Assembly (NCBI GenBank): GCA_026419785.1
Contig: JAODTK010003588.1
Location: forward strand, 1-64,000
Reading direction: 5' to 3'
DNA from: Sclerodactyla briareus
Taxonomy: Eukaryota > Echinodermata > Holothuroidea > Dendrochirotida > Sclerodactylidae
Length of the DNA stretch: 64,000 nucleotides
The notes beneath the pieces were generated by a model that saw only the letters and a list, made by a program, of their open reading frames with translations, had not been told where the DNA came from and did not search any database. This document shows, one piece after another, positions 25,401 through 34,570 of this stretch (the stretch's first letter is position 1; every line of letters begins with the position of its first letter). The position numbers were made by a program, and so were the translations under genes.

Positions 25401-28400
25401 GATAACATCACCCTAGCCTCATGTTTGAAGAATAGAGGCGGGGAATAGGAAACAGAGAGAGGCACCGGAAAATAATCTATGGGGGGGGGGAAATTAGATA
25501 TAACGCCCAAGTTAATTGTCTTGGAGATCAGTGAGAAAAGTAGCAAGGTAACCAGGTGGGCCGTAGGCAATTATTTTTACATTGCATGTTGAGCAAGGTA
25601 ACCCAAGCTCAATGTTCAGCTTCAATTCGCTGACTGAATGACTGAATGCCCTTCTTGGCTACCTCACTTCGCCTATTATTGGATACGATGTAATTAGCCT
25701 GGGTGTCTACGAGAGGGAAGGGGGATGGGAGGTAAGCTGGTTCTGATTCATGATCGTTAATTGCGCTTCACCAAGTACAAATACTGAGACAGACACAAGT
25801 TCGGAATTGCTTGAACTCAAAACTCAAAAAAACCTGCCGACCAGGCTATTCCACGCCTGAAGCGACAAAAAGGGAACCTGTGCCTGTCTTCAACTCAAAT
25901 CACACTACTTTCTCCGTAATGTTAGGCGCCGAGATGTCCGATAAAATTATCATACGGACATTTTTAATGCACAAGTGTGAACAACTCCATCGATAAAAAT
26001 ATATGGGATCGTATCGTATTCGCACAGTGTTGAAAACAAACAGCGCGAAAACATACATTGGGTGAAGAGATAGGACAGAGTAGTAAACCCCCATATTGTA
26101 GCGGGGGTGGGCGTTCTCAATGCCACAAAGAGCACAGGGACCTCATTAGCGAGGCATCATTAGTTGAACAACAAAAGATAATTATTGTAAATGTTTTTCA
26201 AGTGTTACATTATGATGGTATAACTCATCATTCCACAGCCGTAGTTTGCCTTTCACAGTAAGTAAACATTGACACCTACAAACCGACTACAGCAATCCTC
26301 TCTCATAGATTATATTTCTCAAAGTGAAATTAATGTGTTATATATACATTTCAATATTAAAACTTTAGGGCATATTTGCAGGGTTGTACAAGGTTAGGCA
26401 TCCTTACTATTGCCTGATGGGATGCTTTCAGATCTTGGAAAAATTCACAATGCACCCAAACAAACATCACATAGGCCTCTTTGTCCTTTCCTAGGTAAGA
26501 AATGCAATTTCAAGTTCCCTAAAAGACAGTGTAATGTGCATTAAAGCCTACAACCAACAATGAGTTGAAAGGCCCTCAAGAAAGTTGATTGGTTGCCAAA
26601 TACAAGCTTTTTTAGCAAAACAAATCCCTTCTAGTCATGGGTTGTGGACTCTTCCCTTCCGTTGAGTATTGATTATGAAAACACAAACAAAACTAATTGT
26701 AGACCTATTTTCAAGCTACAAGGTAGTGAATCTAATGATTAGCACCCCCTACATTTTACTGCGATCATCCAAGGAATTCCGGATCTCATTGGGGCCTTTC
26801 ACTGCGGGGACCTCAACTCACCTTTTTTTTTTTTTTTTTTTAATATTGGCCTGTATGCTAGACAAGCTGCAATAACAGTGTTCAGCATGGGGGGTAATTC
26901 AAATAACAATAAACACTCAAAATTTTTATGTGTATCATAAGAACTTGATAGACTTCAAGAGCCTGCATGGCAAGAGTGGGAAGATCATTTTTGTGTTCAC
27001 TCCCCAACACAGACTTGCGGACCTGCAGGACACACTGCTAAACATGATCCCAGGAATAGTGAGGCCACAGCAACTATTCCAGAGATGGTGTAAAATCGCA
27101 AGAAAATGACAAAATGCCTTTCAAGTTCAAACTATTTAGGACAATGATTAATGCCTTCTTGTGGGATTGGGCAAACAATCAGTTGGATGAGAGGGTCAAA
27201 ATTATCAGAGGGGAGGGGAGTCTGGGGGGTAGGAGCGGGTAACGTCGGGTAGTGCTTCACACCAGTTTATGTGGCACTCTGCTAGAGATTGGTCAACATC
27301 ACAAACCCTCCCCCCCACCGGGCCACCTCCCCAAAGAGGAGGAAATTACTGTACAGGCTGAAAACCCACACATGAATCGGAAGTTCCTTGATTGTTGCTG
27401 AATCCCTTGAAACCACTGTTCATCACTCTACCTAAGTTTAATTTTTCCCCAATACCCATCTGACGGAAGCCAAAACCTAATCAAAATCATAGATTTGACC
27501 CCAGGCCATGGCTTTCCTCAAATAAAGCACTGGTTCACACTGTAATGATACCAGTATGAGAAAATTGGAGTGAAGCCACTTATAGCTATTAGAGCACATA
27601 ACATTAAAGTTTAGAACTCTAGGACTGTTACATCAAATGTAAGCAATTTCAAACCTCAATGTCAACAGTTTCCTGTAATAAAGGTGCTGAATGGCGTACG
27701 GGTTTCTATGCGAGCGATTTTTTTATCGTTATATACACATAAAGGTGCACTATTAAGACAGTAGTTGTAATGCAGTTAGTTAGCACACCGCATTATGTCG
27801 TCCACACCTGGTACTCACAAAGACAATAATTGCCGCAAACCATGTGTTATCGAAATGATTATCAGGTAATCAAATGTTCATAGAGCACATCACCAAGGTA
27901 GTAGGGGCCAAGGGAACCCCACAACCAGATTTTCAATATTGTACAATACTTTCCCACCCAATTTGGGGCCACACAAGCTATCGCTGAAAACATTGGGCTG
28001 TATGCATCACATGATGGAAAACAAACATGGGAAAACAATTGGAAGTGTTTGAAATTCCAAATATATAATGTTGCAAAGAAGAGGTGCAGATTAGGGTTGT
28101 GCACAATGCCCTCATCCTACAGTTTTCAAACCCTTTAGAATTTTACTTCTGCTTGTCTAGAAGCTTTGTGAATACTCGCCAACTGGAAAAACTGGCATTC
28201 TAATGACAGGGGACTCCTGAGGTTTTTAACTTTGGGTTTTGGATGGTATTAGAACGGGAGAGGCCTAGGCGGGCGTCGGACTTGGTGTATGATGGTTGAG
28301 TGTAGTTGTACGGCAGGATCCATCACCATTCGCAATGTAAATTACAAATTACAGAGTGAAGTACACTAAATGGGAAAAATCAACCACAAGTTCCTTTTGG

Positions 28401-29397
28401 TCGTGAGAGTGGGAGAGGCAGTTAGGTTAATAGTTATTGTACTGTTCAAAACATGGACTTGAGCAAGATAGGCAGCATGGGGTTGTTAGGTCAGAGCAAC
28501 ATTAGAACATCAGAAAAGGCTAAGGGAAAGGAAATACATTAGAATTTGTAAATCATAGCCAATGGAGAAGTTACCGGGCAGAGGCTGGTACTGTCGCGAT
28601 GTACTTGGCTATGTGTTCGGCTTTATGAGAGGCAGTATGCAGAGTAGGAGGGCCATCCCTCGGAGCTGGCCGGGGTGCATCGCGGTGGATGAACGGGGAG
28701 GGAGAGAGAACAGGAGAAACTTTAGCGGGGGGCCCTTGCTTGGGGCTGGCGTGGAAGAAGTACTCCAGGAGGGCTGATCTCGGGTCAGGGAGAAATAAGA
28801 GCTGGTGCAGCAGCAGCAGAAGATGCGGGCTCAAGGACTCGCTGCAGTTCTCAGCAGCTCACGAGCAGACGCAGCAGGCATCAGGATATTGTCCTGGAAG
28901 AGGACCTGCTGCCGGGCCTGCCCAATGAGGCTCCGTACGGACGCCGCAGCGCGTGTTGGATGTCCTGGGAGTGGTCCACGGCCAAATGGTCTCCTCCGGG
29001 CCCCACACCAGCATACGACTCTAGGATGTTCTTTTTTTTTTTGCTCGTTGGTGAAGGACAGGATCTGTCCCACGTCTGCCCCTCCGGGGGCTTCTCTCCA
29101 CTCAGCAACATCACCATCTGCAGTAGGTAGTTCTGACACTTTGGACCTCATCGGGGCTCGGATTGTTGGAATGAACACCGGGAAGAGAAACCCGAGGCAT
29201 TGTGGTTCTGAAACTTTGTGTTCCCGATTGGCCCCAGTGGTTGTAGAAGGATCGAACGGACTGTGGCTGGGGCCATCGGGTGTGGCTCTTCAAGATTGTT
29301 GCATCATTTCTCATGGCTTTTCATGTTCGAAGGTAAACACTCTTTGACGGCGTTGTTGACTCTTCGTAGAATGAGACCTGCGCAGAAAGCGGCTCAT
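1199..29397 (-). CDS. FHIP1 (FAM160A) FTS-Hook-interacting protein gene, whole span
   Basis: This multi-exon gene encodes a FHIP1 homologue. In animals FHIP proteins join FTS (AKTIP) and Hook proteins into a cytosolic complex that ties Rab5-positive early endosomes to dynein-dynactin. The exons occur in the family's domain order: the N-terminal helical domain (28575-29397), the GLSALYSSLPRK-like segment (23.7 kb), HNGFLVPVVGPALHQ (21.1 kb), the DPQLIRVFLEYL segment (8.0 kb), LCLVTLSLFHTLINLNCEDV (7.2 kb), a long low-conservation linker (4.8-6.5 kb), QNSLYMNLLLTGI...LLNTNMVFHPSV (3.9 kb) and a C-terminal FEEFI...CQEHVVG segment (1.2-1.4 kb). The segment expected after CEDV (LVLRYLIPC and the DLYG...LIP stretch) was not found. 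Several exons need one-base corrections to stay in frame. Splice sites are intact, so a functional gene with assembly errors is more likely than a pseudogene, though the latter is not excluded. FHIP1 is chosen over FHIP2 because of the exon-4/5 sequences. Confidence 0.9.
1438..2178. other. FHIP1 intron between the last two exons
   Basis: AT-rich sequence with no recognised gene, repeat array or RNA. Short homopolymers only. Confidence 0.5.
2179..2379 (-). CDS. FHIP1 penultimate exon (probable)
   Basis: A GC-richer block is bounded by an acceptor on the minus strand (ctatctggatgacacag) and a gtaagc donor at 2178-2177. The first frame reads VLPTGKIAWTYTLPDI and matches the family's L..GKLDW position. 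A second frame then reads RKLSNGPNSNLRIRATGEAP and a third YKPPTRLRTSSVMSSG. The switches again suggest single-base losses, one of them close to a run of six C. Similarity outside GKIAW is weak, as expected for this variable region. Confidence 0.6.
2380..3410. other. FHIP1 intron
   Basis: Short ORFs on both strands near 2.4-2.6 kb and 3.1-3.3 kb show no motif and low-complexity AT-rich codon choice. I see nothing supportable here. Confidence 0.4.
3411..3522 (-). CDS. Possible FHIP1 exon, C-terminal helical region
   Basis: After a gaccacag acceptor (AG at 3524-3523) the minus strand reads LMLEIVFKLYKREEDI followed by LTHNNFRIQIRRLIESN and a TAA. Position between flanking FHIP1 exons and a loose match to the V...VK..I......F..L...A pattern favour FHIP1. 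The frame ends in a stop with no good donor, which does not fit an internal exon. It could be an alternative terminal exon, a damaged exon or chance. Confidence 0.35.
3523..3880. other. FHIP1 intron
   Basis: No repeat, gene or RNA recognised in this short intron. Confidence 0.4.
3881..4062 (-). CDS. FHIP1 exon with LLNTNMVFHPSV block
   Basis: The acceptor is tttccttctacacag and the donor cag/gttgag. The core reads MMQNSLYMNLLLTGILTRL, then YFPQPLLSSFLLNTNMVFHP, one of the strongest family signatures. Upstream of MMQNS the expected PFLNFLFKKLEG appears only in a neighbouring frame, with the missing base or bases around TTCTCTTC and GGGAAATG. Exon length (182 nt) is close to that of the same segment in vertebrate FHIP1. 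Confidence 0.92.
4063..4787. other. FHIP1 intron
   Basis: AT-rich, especially 4500-4780. ORFs at 4.14-4.53 kb on both strands lack family features and look like noise. Confidence 0.5.
4788..6461 (-). CDS. FHIP1 large variable-linker exon
   Basis: A long GC-rich, Ser/Pro/Gly-rich stretch has several minus-strand open frames. The diagnostic piece is LDYLDDARVGLYEC followed by VAPYEESEP at about 5950-6035, matching the conserved NYLEYL..AR......C......APYDG of FHIP1. A second acidic stretch near 5.6-5.75 kb contains IEEILTLDLGDVESMDI. The left border is taken at a gtcagt donor (4787-4786) and the right border at an acceptor (tatatttgtcccggcatcag); both are tentative. A run of 14 C at 6334-6347 lies within the exon. 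Frame changes are frequent, so exact residues cannot be given. Confidence 0.72.
6462..7159. other. FHIP1 intron; expected exon missing
   Basis: The family segment LVLRYLIPC...LSLIP should lie here or at the start of the large exon, but I could not find it in any frame. There is a poly-G run at about 6500-6510. No repeat array. Confidence 0.4.
7160..7241 (-). CDS. FHIP1 exon LCLVTLSLFHTLINLNCEDV
   Basis: Acceptor catttccctccaccag and donor gtaagt bound an 82-nt exon that reads LCLVTLSLFHTLINLNCEDV then MMDGLCF in one frame, starting in phase 0 directly after the previous exon (ADSSK). The motif is nearly invariant in FHIP1 proteins. No indel is needed here. Confidence 0.93.
7242..8007. other. 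FHIP1 intron
   Basis: No recognised element. Minus-strand ORFs at 7.67-7.92 kb show no motif. Confidence 0.4.
8008..8175 (-). CDS. FHIP1 exon DPQLIRVFLEYL
   Basis: A 168-nt exon (56 codons, phase 0 at both ends) with acceptor ttgcatgttgtgtgaacag and donor aag/gtatgc. It reads PPNDEITTATAYVTFIRSIT, DPQLIRVFLEYLCRGWHDNN and KIIDSLLKRIAADSSK. The spacing and residues match the helical repeat following the PALHK motif of FHIP1, and both neighbouring exons join in frame. It is intact. Confidence 0.95.
11440..11880 (+). mobile_element. 3' end of a non-LTR retrotransposon or LINE-tailed SINE
   Basis: A short frame near 11495-11535 resembles the terminal F......IKTYLF peptide of LINE ORF2 proteins. 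It is followed by the widespread tail in which AAGCGCC and GGCGCT bracket a hairpin loop (about 11808-11843), then by TGTAAATAT and an ATAATAATAA end. That tail is shared by many CR1/L2-type LINEs and the SINEs that use them. No intact ORF remains. Confidence 0.6.
12180..12310. repeat. Short GGGGCT-rich repeat
   Basis: Three related segments carry CAGGGGCT, CTGGGGCT and AGCCCCTGGGG in alternating orientation, giving local inverted repeats. A further degenerate copy is near 12.43-12.51 kb. It is probably a decayed repeat unit of unknown family. Confidence 0.35.
13868..13891. other. Perfect 10-bp hairpin with GAAA loop
   Basis: Arms AGGTACCTGG and CCAGGTACCT are perfect reverse complements around GAAA, a GNRA-type tetraloop. 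Each arm itself contains the palindrome GGTACC. No further base pairing extends the stem, so it is too short for a microRNA precursor. Confidence 0.6.
14633..15685. repeat. 58-bp tandem satellite, about 18 copies
   Basis: The unit runs GACAGTAGGTCTTTAGTATG, GCCTGACCTCCCCTACTGCA, GAGCATACCACACACTAT. Spacing between copies ranges from about 50 to 65 bases because of many one- to three-base insertions and deletions, while substitutions are comparatively few. A PstI-type CTGCAG recurs in most copies. The array lies in an FHIP1 intron. Peptides read from it are artefacts. Confidence 0.95.
16443..17245. mobile_element. Non-autonomous DNA transposon with 23-bp TIRs
   Basis: The left end GTATTCATTCCCCTAAG and the reverse complement of the right end GTATTCATTCCGCTAAG extend to 23 bp with 21 identities. 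Secondary AAGCGCCC motifs follow inside both ends. The interior of about 800 bp has no transposase-like frame. I could not define a target-site duplication. The superfamily is therefore open. Confidence 0.65.
17697..18035. repeat. About 60-bp tandem repeat with conserved palindrome
   Basis: Five units begin GACCTGGATAATGC at 17747, 17816, 17874, 17932 and 17992, with spacing 69, 58, 58 and 60. Four carry the perfect 12-bp palindrome ATAATGCATTAT followed by CATCAGCTGTGAA. The second halves of the units vary much more. The last unit has lost the palindrome, and a degenerate unit precedes the array. Confidence 0.92.
19089..20373. mobile_element. TIR-bounded element with GCCGTCGG hairpins
   Basis: CCAGCCTCGAATTAA on the left is matched by TTAATTCGAGGCCTGG on the right (15 of 16 with one gap). 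Just inside the left end lies an 8-bp perfect hairpin, CCGACGGC/GCCGTCGG at 19130-19149. The right interior again has ACCGACGGCAATTTTT and CCTGCCATTTTG, which also occurs on the left. No transposase frame is visible. No clear target duplication was found, so the limits are provisional. Confidence 0.5.
21131..21217 (-). CDS. FHIP1 exon HNGFLVPVVGPALHQ
   Basis: An 87-nt exon (29 codons, phase 0 both ends) between a strong T-rich acceptor (tttttttttcag) and a consensus donor (cag/gtgagt). It reads VSHPIVSKQLLQYF then HNGFLVPVVGPALHQ. This is the hallmark of FHIP1 proteins and is intact. Confidence 0.96.
21218..23692. other. FHIP1 intron
   Basis: It contains the tandem array at 21.5-22.05 kb (listed separately). 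The part from 22.3 to 23.7 kb shows nothing beyond AT-rich unique sequence. Confidence 0.5.
21495..22050. repeat. About 150-bp tandem array, 4 diverged copies
   Basis: Copies share CATTTTGCAG, then ATGCCCCTTTAA and CTTTGACC, then TGGTAATCCAACC, at intervals of about 142-153 bases. The wording (CCTTT.A..A.CTTTGACC) matches the arrays at 39.5 and 63.4 kb in style, suggesting one old family. Confidence 0.8.
23693..23855 (-). CDS. FHIP1 exon with two single-base losses
   Basis: Bounded by acceptor tttttttttccctgacag and donor cag/gtgagg. Frame 2 starts VAGWGLGARYSG, frame 1 continues LPRKLNIQADNWHC, and frame 2 resumes DDVSRYPKLLYVFLNSRG then SCMLFVQ. Together they match the family order VLATGLSALYSSLPRK, DDWHC, P.L..F..S...C..VIQ. 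The exon is 163 nt; restoring two bases gives 165, exactly 55 codons and phase 0 on both sides, as the neighbours require. One loss falls in a T6 tract. Confidence 0.9.
24759..26046. mobile_element. Possible DNA transposon with complex inverted ends
   Basis: The left end has CTGTTCACACATTGTGCGA, then ATACGATTACGATACG, then AAAATTTATCGGAC. The reverse complement of the right end has CTGTTTGTTTTCAACA, CTGTGCGAATACGATACG, TTGTTCACACTTGTGC and ATTTTATCGGACATC. The same motifs occur in inverted orientation, but order and spacing differ. No target duplication was found. The inner 1 kb shows no transposase. Confidence 0.4.
26944..27242 (+). other. Coding-like segment of unknown identity
   Basis: One frame reads DFKSLHGKSGKIIFVFTPQH, RLADLQDTLLNMIPGIVRPQ and QLFQRWCKIARK before a stop. 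A shifted frame begins at an ATG and reads MPFKFKLFRTMINAFLWDWA, NNQLDERVKIIRGEGSLG and stop. Composition is protein-like and the two could join by one shift. I recognise no family. Options are a gene or retroelement relic inside the FHIP1 intron, or chance. Confidence 0.3.
28575..29397 (-). CDS. FHIP1 first coding exon (N-terminal domain)
   Basis: The start is taken as ATG at 29397 (context CCAACATGA), giving MSRFLRRSHSTKSQQRRQ then VFTFEHEKP. Family-like pieces follow in changing frames: ILKSHTRWPQ, SPDEVQ, QNYLLQMVMLLSGEKPPEG, GQILSFTNEQ, LIGQARQQVLFQDNIL, HLLLLLHQLLFLPDPRS, ALLEYFFHASPKQGPPAK, PFIHRD and HKAEHIAKYIAT, then STSLCP before a gtaact donor. This order equals the FHIP1 N-terminal domain. 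I count at least five frame changes, one at an A11 run of doubtful length (29030-29041) and others near C or A tracts. The exact start is uncertain. A 180-codon plus-strand frame over this exon is its shadow. Confidence 0.85.
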
Positions 29398-32300
29398 GTT
29401 GGAGGGTGAATATGGGCAGAAGGCACTCTCGAGTTCTCGCGAATTTAAACAAAAAAACAAAAGGGGGGGGGTGTTTGTTTTGTAAGAGAAATACCATTGC
29501 TGGAGAAGATGACAAATAGCTGGAACAAAAACAATTGCACGAGGATTACCAGGTGGATTATCTAGAACTGAAATTATGTATGCAGTAGAGTTGATTTGCT
29601 CCTCCTATTGTTTGTTGTTTTTCCGATTGCACTACCCAAACAGGGAATTTTACTCCTGCCTGATGCTATTAGTGCTGTGATTGTGTGAAGGAACTACTCA
29701 AACGTTCAACTGCAAAGAAGATTGCGAAAAATATGAAATTATTATTGGGACATCTTTATCGTAGATTGACTTGGGAGAATGAAGTGTTCTGTAATCATTA
29801 GGCACAGACAAAAACAAGAAGTCAGTCAATTAGTGAAAACATGGGGGAAAAAAGGGATCAGAGACTGACGCAAAAGTGACCATGCACAACCGGTAAGGAT
29901 GAACTTGACACAGCAAGACGATTGGGGCGGGAGCAAAGGAAAAAAAGCAACAAGACAGCCAGGAAAGGAGGGCAGTAGTAGCAAGAAAAAAAGCCCAAAT
30001 ATAACGAATATTACACTTTCGTGTTGAATGTTTAAGATCATCAAGTTTCAAGTTTATCCACCACTCTTTCTCAAATAAACCTTATGTTATTATACAAAAA
30101 ATGAAGAAGTGGAAGACCAGAGTAAGTTAAAAAACTAAGAAGCTAAGAAGGGTGAAAAGCAGTTTCAAACAATGCCTATTGTGGTACTATAATGACCTTG
30201 ACATGAACTTCATATGGCCTTTGTCCAAGCAGGGCACGTCTTAAGGATTTAATGTTGTATAGCAAAAGTGCTCATCAAATTTTCAATTGTTGCAATTAAC
30301 CATTTTTGCATAGAACTTGAAAAAAATGCTAACACATTGACATTGTTGTCTATTTTGAAGGAATTTAGGTATAGCCTATATAGCCATATGTTTTAGTTTT
30401 TAAGTTCTCTCTTCCATCAGACATATTCACCAGTAAACACCCACCCTTGTTAGGTTTGAAAAACACCCCCGTCAATTTCATGTTGGGTGTTACTTTATCA
30501 TTCGCGTGTTACACATACGTCTTTAAAAAGGTGTGTCATTAATTGGTGCTACTTTCACTTGCTAATGCAGATACGACAATGTTTTCACATTACTGTGGTG
30601 CGGTAAGCCTTTTGAGAGTAATATAAATAACTTGAGTTATATCTCATGGAATCTTAAATTGGCTCACTATTAATTCAATGACTGTACTCAGTGAATTTTG
30701 TCACAGAGGACTGATTCATAGAAAGAATATTCCCTTCAAGAAAAAAATATTGTGTAGAGATTAAAAAAGACCTAAAGAATGGAGCTTTTCTACAAATGCA
30801 GGCGGCCCAATGAATCAATCTTATTTTTTAGCAAACCCCTTGTTACCCTAATAGTACCCCTACTGAATTGCTTCTTAAATGGTTAAAAAAAGTTGTTTCC
30901 AATGCCACGCCTTTGATATACAGTACTGAAAAAAAATACAGCCATAATGCTAATTAAACATTCCTAATAATCATAGGCCTAACTCTGATCGAAATGAGCA
31001 CACATAGAGTAGAGTGCATTTTAGTTTTATTCAAAAGAGCAGGCATGGGGACTAATCATATCTATTTTTAAACTTTTTTTAATATCACAATTAAGAGAGC
31101 AGGTGATGTGTCTAAACATCACACCACTGACCCACACAGTTCTGTATGAACTCAGAAATAACTCCTAACATAAACACTCTGAAATAAAACGAAAATACTA
31201 AGTTTATTCTAATAAGCTTGCAACGCCACGTGTACCGAAGTTGCCCAATCCCACCGAAAGGCAAAATCTTTATCAGCGTGTTTGTTCTGATCCATATTTC
31301 ATGTGTTCATGGGGGTGGTAAGGTTGTTTGACTTGGCGGGGAAAAATGCAAAATATCACAATACAACCACCATCGCACAAGCACAATAGGACGTAGGCCT
31401 AGCCTAGGTTGTTCAACTTGTATTGACTTTGTACAGGAAACAAACAGGTGAGCTACGAAATCCACTTTCGGAAGACAATCATAAACAAGTGTGTCAAACC
31501 TGGTTAAAAATATTGTAATTAACCCACTTAATGTCCGTTTGAGATGTCGGTTGTGAAAAAAATGCGAAATGATTTTTTTAAGTATTGTACGGTGTTTGCC
31601 ACCATGCAATAGCACACCATGGTCATTAGTGGAATTTGTTACATGTACCACTGTTAGCAAATGTCAATATGTTCTATATCGTAGCGAAAACTAAAAGGGG
31701 GGGTACTCGGTGCTGTGCAGTACATCAGAATCTTCATTAAACTGGTTTTGGATGTCCTATGTGAACGAATGTATGGCAGCCTATTGTGCACACATCGCAG
31801 GGATTTCTGAAATGGGTAAACCAAACACACGAGGACCGATTTTGTTTGTAAATCGCTGAGATTATTTTCGTTTTTGTCTGAACAGAAAACCTGCCCGTTG
31901 GTCTACCAAAACTTTTATTTTTTTTACAATCCTTAAATTTTTACCTGTGCTAAGCCATTCAGTCGATCTAATGTTTTGCAGAGTTATAAAAATCAGCCAT
32001 CTGGTAGCTTCCTTATCACAATTTTGCGATCAAAAAACAAAGTATGTCCAAAGAGTGCATTAGCAGTCGATGAACATGGCCACTTGTTTGGTCAAATACA
32101 CAGGAATGGACCAATTGAGAGAGAAAAGGCAAGTTCACCACAGGATATATTGTGTCCATTGAATGACCTTGACATCACATGTCAAGATTTACCCAAAGGT
32201 CAATGGACACTGGGTCCAAAAGTTTAGTCAAACATCATCAAAGAATGACCATGTTGGGTCGGTATGCTTCTTTATCAGGTGTTACTGTTCAGGCTCTAAT

Positions 32301-32509
32301 GGCACTACAAATTGCAAGGAAAATCTCCAAACAAGCTAAAAAAAGAGCAAGCCTCCCAAGGGACGATGACACAGTTAGTTTTAAGAAAATCTGATGTACT
32401 TGTAGGAGGAGAAAGCCTAGTTTGAATTTTTACACTCAATTGGCAAGGCTTCTTGCCCCCTCAATGACCGTTGACCTTCACAAAGTCGAACATGTTCATG
32501 GGCACCGGG

Positions 32510-32660
32510 CAGATTTGTTGACAAGTCATAACCATTTACTGCCAAGTCAAGTCTGAAGTATTTTTCTTTGGCTGCCCAGTCAAGTCAAGTCACAGGTCAA
32601 TTTTTTTCACCCAAGTCAAGTCACGAATCAATTGCTCCAAGTCAAGTCACCATTAGAAAG
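32510..32660. repeat. AAGTC-rich pentamer island
   Basis: Repeated AAGTCAAGTC and AAGTCAC words separated by short variable spacers. Similar islands occur at 34425-34570 and 35170-35215, and GAGTCC versions at 53800-53925 and 58255-58395. Confidence 0.7.
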
Positions 32661-34424
32661 CCCTTGCTCGCTTACTAGCAGTGGTAATGGGATAAATAGG
32701 TAAATTGGTAATTCATGTTGGAAGAGTTGACCTATTGCAAGACCTCCATGTTTACTATACCACATTATGAAGACACTGTGCGATTCCTTGGAAAAGGTGG
32801 GGAATCACCATGCAGTGATGAGAAAATATGTTAATTACAGCATTCCATTCTTATACCATTATGGCCCAAAAGCGTTTGTCAACTAGAAGTTCATAACCGT
32901 ACTACCATCTCGGCCTTTTGAGGATTTTAATGTGCAGACGGGCTGACGGTACCATGGCATGTGCTCTGTGACACGCTGTCCTGGTCACTTAGATTACACA
33001 CGAAGTAGGCTATCGTACCACTTCACTGCATCTCTTAGTACTCATACTACAAATGCAAATTAGATGAGTGCTAAGTGTGAACGAGTAGCAAATATCAGGC
33101 GTCGCTCGCTGTTGTGTTTTATTTTTTAGATCCACAATCTCGGCAACACATTAGGGACAATGTTGAAGGAGTAACTTTATGCGTGTTATCATATTCTGAC
33201 GTCGGAACTATAAGAGAAACATCAGAAACTCAGATTTCGGAGAGGGAGGCGTAGCATAATTTCCCAATTTCAGTGTCAATCACCATGAATCCCCTACTCG
33301 TCCACACAACCAGGAGTCAAAAGCTCATACTTTCAAATGGCGAAGTATACGCTGCATGCTTTTATTCCTATAGGGAAGAGTATTTTCAGAAACAAAAAAT
33401 GTACTCAAAATCACTGATACTATCTACATACTAGTGAAGAAAGCATACTAGTGAAAATCCACTCAGCGGATAATAGACTACTGTTCATCTTGTAGTGATT
33501 GTAGATGATTAATGACTCAACGAGCACCAATGGTTGGCTGTAGCTCCAAACCTTCCAAATTCAACAATGTTTAGTTTTTGCAAAAAGCATCATAGGATTA
33601 TTTCAATATTTTCCACCGAATTGCTAATTATGAACTTCAATTTCTGAACAAGTTGCAAGTTCGACTAGTTGTGAAATTGCCACCAGACTGGCTCATTGGT
33701 TTTTCAATTCTGCTGATGTTAGCCTTTGAGACTGTGCTTGTGGTCACCCAGGAGTTGCTGAACATTGTATCAAACTCGAAGGATGGGCAACATGAAATTT
33801 CCATGTGTTATATGAGCTGAAATTGTTTATTACGTCCCTTTAATGACTTCTGAAGTTCTGACCTTGAACTAGACATGTGTAGGTGGGTAAAATTGGCCAT
33901 GTGTATATTTCCACCTTTGAGCACAAGTGGGAGAATGTTTGACTCCCTTGTTTTTCTATTGTGCCTGTCCTGTACTGTATCATTAGTGTTATGATCCTGA
34001 CTGAATCACCTACGCATTTTACTGAATTAGTACATAGGCCCTCTGGTCAATTTCATGAACGTGCAAATTTAACAAATTAGTATGGTATTTGATTAAAGGC
34101 GGTTGCACAATGATCAACGCTCCACTGTACACCTCCCACCACTCATGAACAGCTCTATACGGTTCAGGACGATATCATACCACACATACAAGCAACAGAT
34201 GGACTAACAGACAGACAAACACCATGTACACCACTAGGTAGTATAGGTCACTGGTGCATTGCTAGTTACATGTTCAATTTTTGACACTAAATTAGATAGT
34301 GCTTGGCAATGAACATGAGTCCACATAATCTGACCATTGTACACATACCACAAGATTTCTTCACAAGTTGGACAAATTGGGCTAGGTTAAATAACTAGAA
34401 AGACCTATACTCTAATGGATTTTC

Positions 34425-34570
34425 AATGTTCACAAGTCCAAATTGTCCAAGTGAAATCAAGTCAAAGCAAATGACCCCAAGCAATTCCACTCATTCCAAA
34501 ATTTGCATCAATCAAGTCACAAGTCATCGTTCTAAAGTCCAAAAAATCACAAGTCAACGAGAACGCAACA
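34425..34570. repeat. AAGTC/CAAGTCA island
   Basis: CAAGTC, AATCAAGTCA and CACAAGTCA words recur as in the 32.5 kb island, with more divergence. Confidence 0.6.

Larger units (their letters stand above)
23856..28574. other. First FHIP1 intron
   Basis: It holds a possible transposon (24.76-26.05 kb) and a coding-like segment (26.94-27.24 kb), both listed separately. The rest is AT-rich without assignable features. Confidence 0.5.

Noticed and set aside
28805-29347. A 180-codon plus-strand open frame, the longest in the window
   Set aside because: It lies antisense to FHIP1 exon 1, whose minus-strand peptides match a known family; the plus peptide has no motif.
23693-29397. FHIP1 as a processed pseudogene
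   Set aside because: Introns and consensus splice sites are present and the internal exons at 7.2, 8.0 and 21.1 kb are intact, which rules out a retrocopy; a unitary pseudogene is not fully excluded.
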